DNA of 64,000 nt from Oceanobacillus halophilus (GTDB lineage Bacteria > Bacillota > Bacilli > Bacillales > Amphibacillaceae), in the NCBI RefSeq assembly GCF_003628505.1, contig NZ_RBZP01000005.1:62001-126000 (forward strand), given 5' to 3'. The notes under the pieces are model-generated. The model was given only the letters and a program-made list of their open reading frames with translations. It was not told the DNA's origin and did not search any database. The first letter of the stretch is position 1. Each line of letters begins with the position of its first letter. Both the position numbers and the translations under genes were made by a program. This document shows, one piece after another, positions 53,583-61,819 of the stretch.

Positions 53583-54356
53583 CTAATAATGCGCAAGCAG
53601 TCCCTTTTTCATCGCTACTTTTTCACAATTCAGGTAAAACACTAATCCAATGACAAAATAAAATACCGCATTGAATAGAAGAATCATGTAATCAGCAAAT
53701 GCAACTTGACTGAGTGTTATCCCATCAATCATGATACCGCGTACAAGGTCAACCCCTTTTACAATTGGAAAAAAGGCTAAGATTGGAGCTACAGACACAG
53801 GAACAAATACTAACCCAGCTAAAATAAATTGCAGAATCTGCAAGAATGCTTGGACTTGTTTAAAGACAACCGACATTCCAGCAATAATAAAGCCCAAACC
53901 AAACATACTAAAAAGTGTAGATATAAGAATCGGTAATAAAGATATGACATCAATATTTAGCCACTGGCCGGTTGTAAACATGGATAAATACAACAAAAAA
54001 ACAACAATCAAAAAATGGACAGCAACGAGTGCAATTAAACGGGCGAAAAGAATCCTCCACACACCCATGGGAGACATACTAAGTTGTTCAAAAGTTCCCT
54101 GTGTTGCTTCATTCGTAATCTGCCAACCAATGTCTTGGACAACCATCATCGACAAGTACCAAAAAATATAGTTTACTATAACAAATTGGATATTCGCATC
54201 CTGTGTACTTGGATCACCAATCACTTGAATTCCTGCAAACATGGCTAAAAAAATAATATAAAAAGTAAGAAGTAAAGCAATCGTATTTGGTAAGTATCGT
54301 TTCAATTCGATATACTCTTTCCTTGTATTTGCTTTAAGAAGATTTAAGCTTTTCAT
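53583..54356 (-). CDS. ABC-2 type exporter, permease subunit
   Basis: 257 aa with six predicted membrane segments. The conserved ABC-2 region reads TNEATQGTFEQLSMSPMGVWRILFARLIALV. It pairs with the ATPase upstream, overlapping its end by 23 bases. The exported substrate is unknown; antibiotics, lipids or polysaccharide are common for this class. Confidence 0.9.
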   Translation of the reverse strand: MKSLNLLKANTRKEYIELKRYLPNTIALLLTFYIIFLAMFAGIQVIGDPSTQDANIQFVIVNYIFWYLSMMVVQDIGWQITNEATQGTFEQLSMSPMGVWRILFARLIALVAVHFLIVVFLLYLSMFTTGQWLNIDVISLLPILISTLFSMFGLGFIIAGMSVVFKQVQAFLQILQFILAGLVFVPVSVAPILAFFPIVKGVDLVRGIMIDGITLSQVAFADYMILLFNAVFYFVIGLVFYLNCEKVAMKKGLLAHY

Positions 54357-55320
54357 TCTGTTGTTCCCCCTTTACAATTTTCAGGAATACTTGCTCAAAA
54401 TTAACAGTCTTTCGATCTATAGCTTCCACTGGTGTCCGTGCCAGTTTTAAAATATCAAAAAGCTCATAGATTTCTTCACTCTTCGCCAACTCAACCTCTA
54501 ATTTAGATTGATAGGTATCAGGCGTATATTGATATATTGCGAATTTCTTCTTCAAAAGGGTCTGCTGATTGTCACTTAATAAATTTCCAAGTGTCAAGCT
54601 ATAGGCACGGACATCAAATAGTTTCAATAAATTTTCTACCTTATCATTTGTGACAATTTCTCCATTATTAATAATTACGGTTCGTTCGCAAATATCCTGA
54701 ATAACATCCATATCATGGGAACTAATAATAATGGTACGTTGGTGTTCGTTTGCTACTTTTCGCAGCAATTCCCGAACTTCATAACTCGTTTCAACATCCA
54801 GTCCAAGTGTTGGTTCGTCCAGTAAAATCACTTCACTATCAGCGAGCATTGCAACGGCAATCGCTAGTTTTTGCTGCATGCCTCGAGATAGTCTGTTCAC
54901 CAATTCCTTTTCTTTCCCCTTTAATTGAAATTCATCCAATAACTCATCAACTTGTTCAGTGACAGCTTTTCGTGAAAAACCTCTATTACCAGCAAAGTAT
55001 TCCAGATTTTCTCTTACCGTTAGCCGCCAATATAAATTTCGATTCCCTTCAAGTACAGCGCTTATGTGACGTAATGCTTTTAACCGTTTTTCCTGATTAT
55101 TGATACCGTTAATTTGAATAATTCCTGAATCAGGCTTCACTAAGCCGCATATCATTTTAATTGTAGTTGATTTTCCTGCTCCATTAGGTCCTAATAATCC
55201 TAAAATTTCCCCGCGTCTTACAGAAAAGGAAATTCCTTTTACCGCCTGTATCACTTCTTTTGTTTTTCTTTTTTTATATGACTTCTTAAGATTCTGAACA
55301 TGAATAATCTGTTCCATCAT
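54334..55320 (-). CDS. ABC-2 type exporter, ATP-binding subunit
   Basis: About 328 aa. Walker A is GPNGAGKST near residue 45, the signature is LSRGMQQK, Walker B is VILLDEPTLGLD and the H-loop is SSHDMDVI. The ABC domain is followed by a C-terminal extension of about 100 residues (SLTLGNLLSDNQQTLLKKKF and following), as in DrrA/NodI-type exporters. The start is ATG 55320 after GGAGGGCGAG. Confidence 0.92.
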   Translation of the reverse strand: MMEQIIHVQNLKKSYKKRKTKEVIQAVKGISFSVRRGEILGLLGPNGAGKSTTIKMICGLVKPDSGIIQINGINNQEKRLKALRHISAVLEGNRNLYWRLTVRENLEYFAGNRGFSRKAVTEQVDELLDEFQLKGKEKELVNRLSRGMQQKLAIAVAMLADSEVILLDEPTLGLDVETSYEVRELLRKVANEHQRTIIISSHDMDVIQDICERTVIINNGEIVTNDKVENLLKLFDVRAYSLTLGNLLSDNQQTLLKKKFAIYQYTPDTYQSKLEVELAKSEEIYELFDILKLARTPVEAIDRKTVNFEQVFLKIVKGEQQNEKLKSS

Positions 55321-55397
55321 AATCTCGCCCTCCATCTTTTAACTATTACTATTTTAAGCAATATAAAGTCCCAATAACACGACCCTTAGTTCGAAAA

Positions 55398-55426
55398 ATA
55401 CTCAGCCTGAAGACTGAGTATCTGAA
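55398..55426 (-). terminator. Terminator after the DUF4260 remnant
   Basis: ATACTCAG and CTGAGTAT pair around an eight-base loop; on the minus strand TTTTT follows. The remnant gene still carries its own ending. Confidence 0.8.
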
Positions 55427-55428
55427 AC

Positions 55429-55601
55429 TTATATCCTTTGTATATGTGTGTCTTTAAATGCAGTTGGATATTTTAAACCAAATCCAATCATTCGGTCCAT
55501 CCCAATATGTGCCGTCCAAATCAATCCAACAATAATCAAGAATTGTATCTGTACATCACTAAGAAAGCGAACCCTTCTATCCTTACTAAAATATTAGGCA
55601 T
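55429..55601 (-). pseudogene. DUF4260 family membrane protein, internally deleted
   Basis: An ATG at 55601 with GGGAGGGAG upstream opens MPNILVRIEGFAFL, which fits the N-terminus of DUF4260 proteins (about 115 aa). After that frame the sequence continues, in a different frame, as FLSDVQIQFLIIVGLIWTAH and GMDRMIGFGLKYPTAFKDTH to a stop at 55429, which is the family's C-terminus. About 55 residues between the two parts are missing, and the frame is broken at the junction (around 55560). This is a clear deletion derivative. Confidence 0.85.
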
Positions 55602-55793
55602 TTATACTCCCTCCCAAACGATATTACGAGAGAGTCCATCGAAAGTTTCATAAAGTTCTAAATAATCATTATCCATCTCCTAGATTATTTTACCATTGCT
55701 AAAAAGTGAAACCTATCATAGGATGAATACGTACTATTATTTATCACTGCAAAAAGTAAACTCTTAATTACATATTAAAGGAGGTGAATACAG

Positions 55794-56162
55794 ATGTTGC
55801 TTGAATTATTTAATGAAATGTTTTATGAGTTCTCACCATTCTATTTTTATTTAAGCATTGCTTTGTCTCTCATTACTATAGACATATTTTACGTGAACCT
55901 GGAGCATAAGGCTTTTGAGAATCAATTATATATAAGAAAATCTCACGACGTTAAAATACAGCAATTGCCAAGACAGATTATCATTCCTCGAGTCATAGAA
56001 ATCCGCAATTGGATAACAACAAAAACCAAACGGATAGAAGCTCCAGATGATGATTCTGATGCTCATTCCTTCTCGTTATTTCCATCAATAAAATATCGAG
56101 GAGGAAAACAATGGAAACAACATCTGTATTCACTTTTATTAAAAAATATAGCGTTATTATAG
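55794..56162 (+). CDS. mifM: MifM-like regulatory nascent-chain sensor upstream of yidC2
   Basis: 122 aa with a strong site AAAGGAGGTG. One N-terminal membrane anchor (FYFYLSIALSLITIDIFYV, residues 16-34) is followed by a basic stretch and the segment RNWITTKTKRIEAPDDDSDA at residues 71-90. As I recall B. subtilis MifM, its arrest region has I-x-x-W-I, Arg, Ser-Pro and an acidic DEEDA in the same order and at the same residue numbers (69-89). The frame ends 52 bases inside yidC2. Role inferred: arrest when membrane insertion by SpoIIIJ/YidC1 fails, which opens the hairpin at 56066-56106. Low overall similarity is normal for arrest peptides. Confidence 0.72.
   Translation: MLLELFNEMFYEFSPFYFYLSIALSLITIDIFYVNLEHKAFENQLYIRKSHDVKIQQLPRQIIIPRVIEIRNWITTKTKRIEAPDDDSDAHSFSLFPSIKYRGGKQWKQHLYSLLLKNIALL
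56066..56106 (+). promoter_or_regulatory. Hairpin sequestering the yidC2 ribosome binding site
   Basis: CCTTCTCG (56068-56075) pairs with CGAGGAGG (56097-56104), the yidC2 Shine-Dalgarno sequence. The stem is extended outward by two A-T pairs and, after one mismatch, inward by TATTT/AAATA. A ribosome paused at codons 88-90 of the upstream gene (56055-56063) would cover the 5' arm and free the site. Confidence 0.8.
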
Positions 56163-56914
56163 GGATTCTTGCTTTACTCTTATTATCTGGATGCCAACAA
56201 AACATGGCTATGGAACCAATTGATCCAAGTTCTGCCGGATTTTTTGATCAATATTTTGTTCTTCCATTTTCCCAACTAATCAAATGGATTGCAGGAATCT
56301 TTAATGAGAACTACGGTTTATCCATTATTATCATTACATTGCTCATTCGCTTTGCGATCATGCCATTCATATTAAAGCAAACGAAAAACGGTGTACAAAT
56401 GAAAGAAAAAATGAATGGTATGAAGCCTGAACTTGATGCATTAAATGAAAAATATAAGGAAAAAAAAGATACGGAGTCTAAAGCAAAAATGCAGCAGGAA
56501 ATGATGCAACTTTATCAGAAGCATGATATGAACCCGCTAGCTTCACTCGGTGGCTGTTTGCCAATGATTATTCAAATGCCTATACTAATTGGATTTTACT
56601 ATGCAATCCGTCGGACGCCTGAGATTGCAACTCATTCATTTTTGTGGTTTGATTTAGGTCAAACGGATATTATTCTGACCGTCGCTGCTGTCGTCATTTA
56701 CTTTTTCCAATTTAAAGTTTCACAAATTGGGATGGATCCAAAAATGAAACAACAGATGGCATTTATGGGAATGCTGTCCCCTATTATGATCGGTATCATT
56801 TCGTTGAGCGCACCATCCGCTTTGCCATTGTATTGGGCAGTTGGGGGAATATTCATGATTGTACAAACCCTTATCTCCCGAAAAATTTATACAACTGCTG
56901 CAGCTAGTAATTAA
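56111..56914 (+). CDS. yidC2: Membrane protein insertase YidC2/OxaA2 (lipoprotein form)
   Basis: 267 aa. The lipobox is LLLSGC (Cys28), then five membrane segments of the YidC/Oxa1 core (NYGLSIIIITLLIRFAIMPF, with the conserved Arg in the groove; LGGCLPMIIQMPILIGFYYAI; LWFDLG; ALPLYWAVGGIFMIVQTL). It inserts proteins into the cytoplasmic membrane, alone or with Sec. The arrest-type upstream gene marks it as the inducible second copy (YqjG type), not the constitutive SpoIIIJ. Confidence 0.93.
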   Translation: METTSVFTFIKKYSVIIGILALLLLSGCQQNMAMEPIDPSSAGFFDQYFVLPFSQLIKWIAGIFNENYGLSIIIITLLIRFAIMPFILKQTKNGVQMKEKMNGMKPELDALNEKYKEKKDTESKAKMQQEMMQLYQKHDMNPLASLGGCLPMIIQMPILIGFYYAIRRTPEIATHSFLWFDLGQTDIILTVAAVVIYFFQFKVSQIGMDPKMKQQMAFMGMLSPIMIGIISLSAPSALPLYWAVGGIFMIVQTLISRKIYTTAAASN

Positions 56915-57051
56915 TAAATGATGCTGGGACGGAGGGATCGTAATCGTATCAAAGTAAAACCCGAACATGTTTGGAGTGTTAATCCCTCTTCGAAAAATAC
57001 ACTCCACTTATCGCAGCCAACTGTTCTGCGGTGCGGGGCCTCAATTAAAGA

Positions 57052-57091
57052 CACTTCCATCACACAATTAAGTGATGAAAGTGCTTTTTTA
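57052..57091 (+). terminator. Terminator of mifM-yidC2
   Basis: CACTTCCATCAC and GTGATGAAAGTG form a 12-position stem with one mismatch, followed by CTTTTTTAA on the plus strand. It can also serve sspP leftward. Confidence 0.8.
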
Positions 57092-57111
57092 ATAAAAGAA
57101 TCTTACTGTTG

Positions 57112-57264
57112 TTACATATCGTGATGAGGATTATGTTTTTGTCGAGAATGATTTGCATTTTTTACCTTTTTGGAGCCACTTAGAGGTTCTCCATAGGGTT
57201 GTTCTGGACTTTTAGGCAAACGAGGGCGTTCCTGTTGCTTTGGTCCTTTTGGTTTACCAGACAT
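57112..57264 (-). CDS. sspP: Small acid-soluble spore protein P
   Basis: 50 aa. The C-terminal half [20 protein letters not shown] and the final HDM match SspP (CotL) of B. subtilis almost residue for residue; the N-terminal part is Lys/Pro/Gln-rich. It is a minor spore-core protein made in the forespore. The ATG at 57264 has AAAGGAGG nine bases upstream. A sigma-G-type promoter is at 57328-57357. Confidence 0.92.
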   Translation of the reverse strand: MSGKPKGPKQQERPRLPKSPEQPYGEPLSGSKKVKNANHSRQKHNPHHDM

Positions 57265-57327
57265 TCGGGCATTCCTCCTTTCACCTGTATTAGTCTTTGA
57301 GGAATTACTAAATCATATACAACCTGG

Positions 57328-57357
57328 TAGTAGGCAAACATATATTTTATTGATTCA
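57328..57357 (-). promoter_or_regulatory. Putative sigma-G promoter of sspP
   Basis: On the minus strand TGAATC, 17 bases, CCTACTA, each one mismatch from the sigma-G pattern TGAATA and CATACTA. It lies about 60 bases before the start codon. Confidence 0.65.
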
Positions 57358-57430
57358 GTAGACAGGTACACGGTCGCCCTCTATTTTTTCACATAACATG
57401 AACAGAGAGAAAACATAAGGAGGGATTTCA

Positions 57431-57850
57431 GTGTCAAAAAGTGTATACCGATCAAAGCGTTCTCGAAACAAAAAACACCACTCATCTTCGGACTCAGCAT
57501 CTATGACGAAAACGGAAACCGTGTTAAATAGCTTTGTTAAAAATTGGATAAACAACAATTCAAATTCTATAGACCTTGAGCAAATCATTTCTAAATTAAT
57601 GAATTCTAGTGAGGGCAATGATCTTCTTAAAAATAGCACTTCCATCTTAAATGAATATCGTGACTCCTTTGACACTAACAACGGATTTGATTTCGGACAA
57701 ATTTTAAAAACGATTCAATCAAACGAGAATTCGGATAAACTGGAAGACATATTAAATGATTCAGATATTAAAGATCAAGCAATAAATATGGTAAATAATA
57801 TTTTGCAGCAAACAAATGAGGAAGAAGAAAATGATGATGAAGATAATTAA
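57431..57850 (+). CDS. Hydrophilic protein of unknown function, GTG start
   Basis: 139 aa, with AAGGAGGG before the GTG. A basic Ser/Arg/Lys start (SKSVYRSKRSRNKKHHSSS) is followed by an Asn/Ser/Asp/Ile-rich helical middle and an acidic tail (NEEEENDDEDN). No membrane segment, signal peptide or Cys. It is divergent from sspP and has its own strong terminator. I do not recognise the family; a spore-associated role would fit the location but is not shown. Confidence 0.75.
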   Translation: MSKSVYRSKRSRNKKHHSSSDSASMTKTETVLNSFVKNWINNNSNSIDLEQIISKLMNSSEGNDLLKNSTSILNEYRDSFDTNNGFDFGQILKTIQSNENSDKLEDILNDSDIKDQAINMVNNILQQTNEEEENDDEDN

Positions 57851-57853
57851 AAG

Positions 57854-57893
57854 TAAACGGCAAATACTCTGATTAGAGTATTTGCCGTTTATT
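57854..57893. terminator. Bidirectional terminator
   Basis: TAAACGGCAAATACTCT and AGAGTATTTGCCGTTTA form a perfect 17-bp stem with a four-base loop, between convergent genes. Confidence 0.92.
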
Positions 57894-57905
57894 AGGTTAC
57901 TATCC

Positions 57906-58835
57906 TTATTTCGAAAATTCTTCCGTTAGTACCGTTACGATTTGTTTCTTACGTGATACAACACCTTTAAGAAGTGCACGGTTCTTATCACTTAAAGTAA
58001 CATGATAGGCGGATTCTACTTTACCTTTTCCTTCTCCAAGTGCCAGTACTTCGGAGTCATTATTTAAGATATCTGTTACTACAAATAAGAATAAATCTAA
58101 ATCTTTATCATCTACAATCTTATTAATTTCCTTCTCCAGTTCTGGTTGAATAGCATAAACTGTTTCCGTATCAACAGCATTAACTTGAGCAATTTCTACT
58201 TTTGCATTGCCCATTGTGAATTCTTTTGCATCCATGGTTACTAGTTCAAGAGCAGATTTATCACTTAAATCTGCACCAGCCTGAAGCATATCCAATCCAT
58301 ATTCTTCCAAGTTTACTCCAGCAATCTCCGCTAACTCACGAGCAGCATTCACATCTTCTTCCGTACATGTAGGAGATTTTAATAGTAATGAATCAGAAAT
58401 AATCGCGGATAGTAAAAGTCCTGCAATTTCTTTGGATACTTCTACATTTTTCTCTTTGTACATTTTATTTAAAATGGTTGCTGTACATCCTACTGGCTCT
58501 GCACGGAAAAATAATGGTTCCTTTGTTTCAAAGTTAGAAACACGGTGATGATCGATAACCTCCGTAATTTTTGCTTGATTAATATTTTCTACACTTTGCT
58601 GGAACTCATTATGGTCCACTAATATTACCTCTGCACCATCTTCTACTTTTTCAATTAATTGCGGTGCTTCAGCTTTAAAATAATCCAAAGCAAATTGTGT
58701 TTCTTTATTCACTTCACCAAGTCTAGCTGGTTCAGCGTCTTCTCCTAATTTCACTTTCAAATCTGCATAAGCTAATGCAGAGCAAATTGTATCCGTATCA
58801 GGGTTTTTATGTCCAAAGATTAACGTTTTTGCCAT
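57906..58835 (-). CDS. ppaC: Manganese-dependent inorganic pyrophosphatase
   Basis: Family II pyrophosphatase of 309 aa, splitting PPi to drive biosynthesis. The DHH-superfamily metal ligands are seen in [11 protein letters not shown] (His and two Asp), VDHNE and [10 protein letters not shown]. The C-terminal substrate-binding motif is the SRKKQ in [16 protein letters not shown]. The start at 58835 ([11 protein letters not shown]) has AAAGGAGTTG. Confidence 0.97.
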   Translation of the reverse strand: MAKTLIFGHKNPDTDTICSALAYADLKVKLGEDAEPARLGEVNKETQFALDYFKAEAPQLIEKVEDGAEVILVDHNEFQQSVENINQAKITEVIDHHRVSNFETKEPLFFRAEPVGCTATILNKMYKEKNVEVSKEIAGLLLSAIISDSLLLKSPTCTEEDVNAARELAEIAGVNLEEYGLDMLQAGADLSDKSALELVTMDAKEFTMGNAKVEIAQVNAVDTETVYAIQPELEKEINKIVDDKDLDLFLFVVTDILNNDSEVLALGEGKGKVESAYHVTLSDKNRALLKGVVSRKKQIVTVLTEEFSK

Positions 58836-58947
58836 TTTTCTACAACTCCTTTTATGTATATTATTCAACTATTAGATTATCATAGTTTTTTCATATATGA
58901 ACATGTTTTACTTTAAAATTCTATCACAAGGCATATTCATCTTCAAA

Positions 58948-59514
58948 TTAAGTATTGCGATAAGATGCAAGCAATTGATTCACTGTCTCTGCGTGATGAA
59001 CTTCTTCTGCTGCTTGACCACGAACATCTACTACCTTTAACCCTGGATCTAATGGTCCATTATAATCCTGCACTTTTACAATGCAATATCCTTTCGTATT
59101 CGAAGCGGTTATCTCTAAGATGGCTTGATTGGCGTACAGTTCATATATTTTTTCTTGATCATTTTCTGTTAGCGTCCAAACTTCATGCTTCTTTTCGGAA
59201 GGTGTAACTGGAAGGCTACTATGTTCGTTGTGATGTTCTTGTGTAGGAGTGTCCCCTTGCATATTTTTATTTTTCAATGCATCTAAGTATTTTATAAATT
59301 CCGAGAAGGCGATTAACATCATTCCATTAAAAATGGATTGAGTCATCGATGATAAGAAGAATCGCCATTCAAATACTGTTTCCTCTTCCCCATGCGGCCC
59401 GACATAATTGACATACTCTGCATTTAGATAGGCCGAGATAATTCCGACCACAATCAACCCAATTCCGGTAAAAAACAATATATTGCCAATGATATTTTTC
59501 TGTAGAATTGTCAT
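58948..59514 (-). CDS. Membrane protein, two predicted segments, unknown
   Basis: About 188 aa. Segments at about residues 5-29 (IIGNILFFTGIGLIVVGIISAYL) and 47-70 (SSMTQSIFNGMMLIAFSEFI). The cytosolic remainder has a His/Pro/Ser linker and a beta-rich end (AILEITASNTKGYCIVKVQDYNG). The start is uncertain: ATG 59514 lies very close to AAGGAGG, and an upstream ATG at 59544 has no site. No family recognised. Confidence 0.75.
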   Translation of the reverse strand: MTILQKNIIGNILFFTGIGLIVVGIISAYLNAEYVNYVGPHGEEETVFEWRFFLSSMTQSIFNGMMLIAFSEFIKYLDALKNKNMQGDTPTQEHHNEHSSLPVTPSEKKHEVWTLTENDQEKIYELYANQAILEITASNTKGYCIVKVQDYNGPLDPGLKVVDVRGQAAEEVHHAETVNQLLASYRNT

Positions 59515-59642
59515 TCCCTCCTTTTTAATTGACTCTTCTATCATTTTACATTTACTTGCTTTATTTTTATAGTAATAAATGTATGGATGAAGGAGGTATG
59601 CTTTTTGGTAAAGCAATTAAATATATGGGTTGTGGATAAATT

Positions 59643-60761
59643 ATGAAAAAATATATTATCGTAGGTGCAGGAATAGTTGGTGCAAGTACTGCCTACTATT
59701 TAGCAAAAAATGGTGCCGATGTAATAGTCGTGGACCGTGTTGATAAGGGCCAAGCAACAGACGCTGCTGCTGGGATGATTTGTCCATGGATCTCTCAGCG
59801 AAGAAATAAAGCATGGTACAGACTAGCAAAAGCTGGTGCCAAAATTTACCCAGAATTAGTAAAAGAACTGGCTGAAGATGGAGAAAAAGACACTGGCTAT
59901 TCGCAAGTAGGGACTATTCGTTTACATAAAGATGAAGAAAAGTTAATAAAAATGCGAGATCGTGCGATTAAACGACGGGAAGATGCAACTGAGATTGGCA
60001 ATGTCACATTACTTAATGAAACAGAAACAAAAGCCATGTTTCCACTGTTGACAGATGGATATCAAGCGGTCCATGTAAGTGGCGGCGCAAGAGTTGACGG
60101 GCGTGCGATGAGAAGCGCTCTACTCCGTGGCGCCGAGAAACATGGTGCGACAGTTATTCGTGGTAATGGCGAGTTGGTTCATGATGAATTTAGAGTTACA
60201 GGTGTAAAAGTTGGTACCGATGTTTACAAGGCTGATATGGTAATTGCAGCAACAGGCGCATGGATGAATGAATTGCTTAAACCATTAAATATTGCTTTTG
60301 ATGTTGTTCCGCAAAAAGGACAAATTCTGCATGTGCAAATTCCCGGCTCAGATACATCAAAATGGCCAGTCGTTATGCCGCCAACAAGTCAATTGATTTT
60401 AGCGTTTGATCAACGCATCCTTATCGGAAGTACCCATGAAGATGACCAAGGATTTGATGGTCGCACTACTGCTGGTGGCTTACACGAAATTTTATCTAGT
60501 GTGATGGATATCGCACCAGGCCTAAGGAATGGAACCTTCTTAGAGACACGTGTCGGATTTAGGCCATTTACTCCGGGATACTTACCTGTAGTTGGCAAAT
60601 TACCTGGATACGAAGGCTTATTATTAGCAAACGGGCTAGGTTCATCCGGATTAACCACCGGTCCTTACATAGGTCAGCAATTAGCAAAGTTGACGCTAGG
60701 CGAGGAACTTGAAATACATTTAGAGGACTATCCTGTGGCTGGCGCGTTGAAGGAAAATTAA
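59643..60761 (+). CDS. FAD-dependent amine/amino-acid oxidoreductase (DAO family)
   Basis: 372 aa, paralogue of the protein at 42956-44083. The dinucleotide site IIVGAGIVGASTAYYLAKNGADV opens it, followed by AAAGMICPWISQRRN, VSGGARVDGRAMRSALL and the C-terminal block GFRPFTPGYLPVVGKL and GLGSSGLTTGPYIGQQLA. A glycine oxidase or D-amino-acid dehydrogenase activity is likely; the substrate is unknown. It ends with its own terminator, after which the second tandem array starts. Confidence 0.9.
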   Translation: MKKYIIVGAGIVGASTAYYLAKNGADVIVVDRVDKGQATDAAAGMICPWISQRRNKAWYRLAKAGAKIYPELVKELAEDGEKDTGYSQVGTIRLHKDEEKLIKMRDRAIKRREDATEIGNVTLLNETETKAMFPLLTDGYQAVHVSGGARVDGRAMRSALLRGAEKHGATVIRGNGELVHDEFRVTGVKVGTDVYKADMVIAATGAWMNELLKPLNIAFDVVPQKGQILHVQIPGSDTSKWPVVMPPTSQLILAFDQRILIGSTHEDDQGFDGRTTAGGLHEILSSVMDIAPGLRNGTFLETRVGFRPFTPGYLPVVGKLPGYEGLLLANGLGSSGLTTGPYIGQQLAKLTLGEELEIHLEDYPVAGALKEN

Positions 60762-60769
60762 ATATTGTG

Positions 60770-60803
60770 AGCGAACCCATTGTTTGTGAGGGTTCGTTTT
60801 TTT
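60770..60803 (+). terminator. Terminator of the DAO gene
   Basis: CGAACCC and GGGTTCG pair around an 11-base loop and are followed by T7. Confidence 0.85.
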
Positions 60804-60870
60804 CTAACTAGATTGGCTATGTGGAGTCTTGCTGGGGTGTGAAGCATGGTAGTTAGTTAGAGATTATGAG

Positions 60871-61630
60871 CTTATAACTTGTGATGAGAACTTATAAATT
60901 CGGGTAAGCGCCTATAAATTTAGGTGAACACCTATAAATTCAGGTAAACGCCTATAAATTCGGATTAACGCCTATAAATTCAGGTGAACGCCTATAAATT
61001 CGGATTAACGCCCATAAATTCGGATTAACGCCCATAAATTCGGATTAACGCCTATAAATTCAGGTGAACGCCTATAAATTCGGATTAACGCCCATAAATT
61101 CGGATTAACGCCTATAAATTCGGATTAACGCCTATAAATTCAGATTAACGCCTATAAATCCAGATTAACGCCTATAAATCCAGATTAACGCCTATAAACT
61201 CAGATTAACGCCTATAAACTCAGATTAACGCCTATAAACTCAGATTAACGCCTATAAACTCAGATTAACGCCTATAAACTCAGATTAACGCCTATAAACT
61301 CAGATTAACGCCTATAAACTCAGATTAACGCCTATAAACTCAGATTAACGCCTATAAACTCAGATTAACGCCTATAAATCCAGATTAACGCCTATAAATT
61401 CAGATTAACGCCTATAAATCCAGATTAACGCCTATAAATCCAGATTAACGCCTATAAATCCAGATTAACGCCTATAAACTCAGATTAACGCCTATAAATT
61501 CAGGTAAACGCCTATAAACTCAGATTAACACCTATAAACTCAGATTAACGCCTATAAATTCAGATTAACGCCTATAAAGCCAGATTAACGCCTATAAAGC
61601 CAGATTAACGCCTATAACTCTCAATCAGCA
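60871..61630. repeat. Tandem array 2: about 38 units of 20 bp
   Basis: Units such as CCTATAAATTCAGATTAACG repeat with an unbroken 20-base period. On the minus strand the unit is TTTATAGGCG plus ten bases of the TTAATCTGAA type, so the conserved half equals that of array 1 and the filler differs. Local sub-variants occur in blocks (TTCGGATTAA and TTCAGGTGAA in the left third, CTCAGATTAA and TCCAGATTAA in the middle), and three units at 61011-61100 have CCCATAAATT. The first and last units are degenerate. It lies between two convergent genes and encodes nothing. Confidence 0.97.
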
Positions 61631-61763
61631 CCCGCATGAACGCTCCTAACATGTGTACAATACTGATTCAGAAGGCGTCGTTCTCTACCCAATCTGAGCA
61701 AAATTTTATCATCCAAACAATCTTCCTACTAAAACTAAAAAAACAGCCAAAATCAAAAAGAGC

Positions 61764-61790
61764 AGTAACTCCCCAAAAACAGGAATTACT
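61764..61790 (-). terminator. Terminator of the SulP gene
   Basis: AGTAACTCC and GGAATTACT pair at eight of nine positions; on the minus strand GCTCTTTTTGATTTT follows. It begins 30 bases after the stop. Confidence 0.65.
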
Positions 61791-61819
61791 ACCCACTACT
61801 TAGAAATTCTCCTATAAAA

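Noticed and set aside
60871-61630. Plasmid-type iterons or an origin of replication
   Set aside because: No Rep, DnaA-box cluster or partition gene is nearby, and 38 units in a chromosomal context between metabolic genes do not fit an iteron origin. A different protein-binding role remains open.
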